Positions 62,536 to 64,000 of a DNA stretch of 64,000 nucleotides are shown piece by piece. Under the pieces are notes generated by a model. It did no database searches and was not told where the DNA came from. It saw only the letters and a list, made by a program, of their open reading frames with translations. This stretch comes from Anaerotruncus colihominis (GTDB taxonomy: Bacteria; Bacillota; Clostridia; Oscillospirales; Ruminococcaceae). The stretch covers positions 124,001-188,000 of the forward strand of contig NZ_VIQT01000009.1 of NCBI RefSeq assembly GCF_010206195.1, in the 5' to 3' direction. Both the position numbers and the translations under genes were made by a program. Every line of letters begins with the position of its first letter. Position 1 is the stretch's first letter.

Positions 62536-62585
62536 CTTTAAAAAAATCCCGGCGAAACAATTGTTTCGCCGGGATTTTTTTAAAG
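62536..62585. terminator. Perfect palindromic bidirectional terminator
   Basis: A 50-base perfect palindrome centred between 62560 and 62561, with A7 and T7 flanks around TCCCGGCGAAACAA and its complement, ends both the DUF3842 gene and the convergent Cys-rich gene. Confidence 0.92.
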
Positions 62586-62599
62586 CGTTCAAACAGTCC

Positions 62600-62941
62600 T
62601 CAGCAGCCCCGTCTTCTCGCACAATAGAGATCGCGGCAGCAGAGCCAGCGCGGATGGGCGAAATCGGGCCAGAAGGTATTGCGGCAATCGGCCGGATAAA
62701 GCCCGGCACAGCCGTTCTGGTCGCGGCAGATACGCATGGCGCGGTCGGCGCCGCACTCTTCCTCGATTGGATACCAAGTGCAGTCGTTCGCATGGGTCGG
62801 GCAGCCGCTGACCGGACGGATCCGGCAGTCGTTGGCCCTGGTTCGGACGGCGCAGCCATTTGCTGTCTGGGCATTGTCGTTCGTCCGTGCCTGCGCGGAA
62901 GCACAGCCGCAGCGGGCTCTGTTGTTGCAGCCACAAATCAT
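62600..62941 (-). CDS. Cysteine-rich small protein, possible spore-coat-type
   Basis: This 113-residue protein carries 16 cysteines: CGC near residue 3, RCGC near 11, then single Cys in a repeating pattern with N-D-C or N-G-C (ANGCAV, ANDCRI, VSGCPT, ANDCTW, QNGCAG, PADCRN) and LCCRDLYC near the end. No signal peptide is seen. AAAGGTG stands 9 bases before ATG 62941 on this strand, a terminator lies 15 bases beyond the stop, and a sigma-K-like element lies at 63021-63048. I know no family; spore coat or metal/disulfide structural role is inference. A large overlapping frame on the same strand has poor protein character. Confidence 0.6.
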   Translation of the reverse strand: MICGCNNRARCGCASAQARTNDNAQTANGCAVRTRANDCRIRPVSGCPTHANDCTWYPIEEECGADRAMRICRDQNGCAGLYPADCRNTFWPDFAHPRWLCCRDLYCARRRGC

Positions 62942-63020
62942 TGATAATCACACCTTTTGTCTAAGAATGAATATATTCAAAGTACAGCTCACAGTGGAAG
63001 TTGCAATCGCTGTTCCTTCC

Positions 63021-63048
63021 CATTGTATGCGGGTGGGCGCAAACTTGT
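63021..63048 (-). promoter_or_regulatory. Possible sigma-K or sigma-E type promoter of the Cys-rich gene
   Basis: On the minus strand CATACAATG (63029-63021) fits CATAnnnT(A) and an AC dinucleotide lies 17 bases upstream (63048-63047), the spacing of sigma-K promoters; CATACAAT also fits a sigma-E -10. The start codon is 80 bases downstream. Short motifs like these arise by chance, so this is tentative. Confidence 0.35.
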
Positions 63049-63088
63049 TATCCCGCTGGCCGGACAGAATTCAATTTGTCCCCTCGGT

Positions 63089-63123
63089 TTCGACAGAAAG
63101 AAAACTTGTCCGCTCCCTATAAT
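63089..63123 (+). promoter_or_regulatory. Spo0A-dependent sigma-A promoter of spoIIGA, 22-base spacer
   Basis: A perfect reverse Spo0A box TTCGACA lies at 63089-63095 and overlaps the -35-like TCGACA (63090-63095). TATAAT is at 63118-63123, so the spacer is 22 bases, the unusual spacing known for the Bacillus spoIIG promoter. The gene starts 46 bases downstream. Confidence 0.7.
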
Positions 63124-63168
63124 AGAAGCACGCGGTCCGGCGGGCGGCAGGAAGGGGCGATATGCTTT

Positions 63169-64000
63169 ATGACAGTGTATGCCGACGTTTTGATTGTTGT
63201 GAATTATATTGTCAATCTGTTTATGCTCCTGGCAGCGCGCCGTATTCTTGGTTCAGCCGCTGGGCGTGGGCGCATGAGTCTTGCGGCGCTGCTTGGGGCG
63301 GCCGGCTCTCTGGTCATTTTCCTTCCGTACATAGGATTCTGGTTTCAGTTTTTGTATAAGCTGTTTCTTGCTGTAGCAATGGCGGCTGCTGCGTTTGGCA
63401 TAAAGCCGTGGCAAAAACTTGTGAAAGCGGTCTTTGTAACCTTTGCAGTGAGCTTTCTATTCGCAGGATTGATGCTGGCGCTGTCAATTGTTCTCGCCCC
63501 GGCCGGAATGTTCTATTATAATGGCGTCGTTTATTTTAACATTTCTGCTTTGGTACTGATTGCAGCGACCGGCGCCGCTTATCTTGTACTGACAGTTTTT
63601 GAGAGGCTGTTTCTCGGACGTATCCATGAAAAGCGCCTCTATCATGTTACGGTTTACACAGATGGCAGAAGCGTATCATTCCAGGCGCTGGCGGATACGG
63701 GAAGCAGTCTCAAGGAGCCGTTTTCAGGCGCTCCGGTGATTGTCTGCGACGGTGAGATTGCCAGGCGTGTGCGCCCGGAGAGCAAAACAAATTTCCGGGT
63801 GATCCCCTGTATGACCATCATGGGGGAGGGCGCGCTTGAGGGGTTCCGGCCGGACGAGGTGCTGATCGAGGGTTCGGCGGGAACGTTGCGGACCTGCGAC
63901 GTTTACATAGCGGCTAGCCGCGAGCCAATCCGCGGCGATTATCAGGCGTTAATCAATCCGCAGTTGATAGCAGACGAGCGGATGGTATCACAAGGGGAGA
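63169..64000 (+). CDS. spoIIGA: Sigma-E processing peptidase SpoIIGA (C-terminus beyond window)
   Basis: The visible 277 codons encode SpoIIGA, the membrane aspartic-type protease that cuts pro-sigma-E. Five N-terminal helices (residues about 1-150, beginning TVYADVLIVVNYIVNLFMLLAA) precede the protease domain with QALADTGSSLKEPF, whose Asp near residue 175 is catalytic, and the later RVIPCMTIMGEGALEGFRPDEV and IRGDYQALINPQLI blocks. Family length is about 290-310, so only the last few residues are missing. ATG 63169 follows GAAGGGG; GTG 63175 is an alternative. sigE should follow outside the window. Confidence 0.95.
   Translation, partial: MTVYADVLIVVNYIVNLFMLLAARRILGSAAGRGRMSLAALLGAAGSLVIFLPYIGFWFQFLYKLFLAVAMAAAAFGIKPWQKLVKAVFVTFAVSFLFAGLMLALSIVLAPAGMFYYNGVVYFNISALVLIAATGAAYLVLTVFERLFLGRIHEKRLYHVTVYTDGRSVSFQALADTGSSLKEPFSGAPVIVCDGEIARRVRPESKTNFRVIPCMTIMGEGALEGFRPDEVLIEGSAGTLRTCDVYIAASREPIRGDYQALINPQLIADERMVSQGE

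Noticed and set aside
62080-62934. 284-codon minus-strand frame overlapping DUF3842 and the Cys-rich gene
   Set aside because: Runs through the perfect terminator palindrome and across DUF3842; Ala/Arg/Pro/Ser bias with no binding site. The Cys-rich frame on the same strand has a better start and end.

Overview
The window reads as a chromosomal segment of a spore-forming Gram-positive anaerobe of the Clostridia, most likely a gut-type Oscillospirales/Ruminococcaceae relative. This is inferred from the complete spoIIIAA-AH operon, a spoIIGA gene at the right edge, DUF3842, DUF3343, DUF6179/DUF6323 families, clostridial gene orders, sigma-A promoters of Firmicutes type, many GTG/TTG starts and a moderately high GC content. 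No phage, plasmid, CRISPR, IS element, rRNA or tRNA gene was seen. Nearly all genes are housekeeping.

Layout. 1-10.9 kb: tail of a HIT protein, a DUF885 lipoprotein, asnS, a PLP aminotransferase, purB, secD-secF, a TIM-barrel isomerase-like protein and nrdR. 11-16 kb (minus strand): an F420-ligase-like protein, a small unknown protein, the DUF6323-DUF6179 pair and an exported prenyltransferase-repeat protein. 16-25.5 kb: one long operon hprK-PHP-glcK-murB-rapZ-whiA-ybjQ-like-dnaE, then pfkA with its own promoter. 26.8-29.5 kb: ispD-ispF, then a DUF3343/cysteine-desulfurase-like pair. 29.5-36.4 kb: a 3-copy tandem repeat array, cdaA-cdaR (c-di-AMP synthesis), an FAD protein, a degenerate patatin-like protein, an rRNA methyltransferase and a second, 2-copy tandem repeat array. 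36.4-41.6 kb: spoIIIAA-AH, the mother-cell side of the feeding-tube channel. 42-52.8 kb: asp23-nusB-tsaD-like-xseA-xseB-ispA-PAP2-like-dxs-tlyA-nadK-argR-recN. 52.9-58.9 kb: tyrS, an ECF transporter S component, then leuA-leuC-leuD behind a leucine T-box, and a VOC protein. 59-62 kb (minus): larE-larB-larC for the nickel-pincer cofactor. 62.1-64 kb: DUF3842, a cysteine-rich small protein on the minus strand, and spoIIGA running off the end.

The functional themes are sporulation (SpoIIIA channel, SpoIIGA, a possible coat-type Cys-rich protein), isoprenoid supply (ispD, ispF, dxs, ispA), wall and carbon control (hprK, murB, rapZ, glcK, pfkA, cdaA) and leucine synthesis. The least explained parts are non-coding: two tandem palindromic arrays with a shared design, a cloverleaf-like leader before asp23, a short promoter-hairpin-terminator unit at 14.6 kb, a structured secD leader and an attenuator-like leader before larE. 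No clearly new multi-gene system was found.
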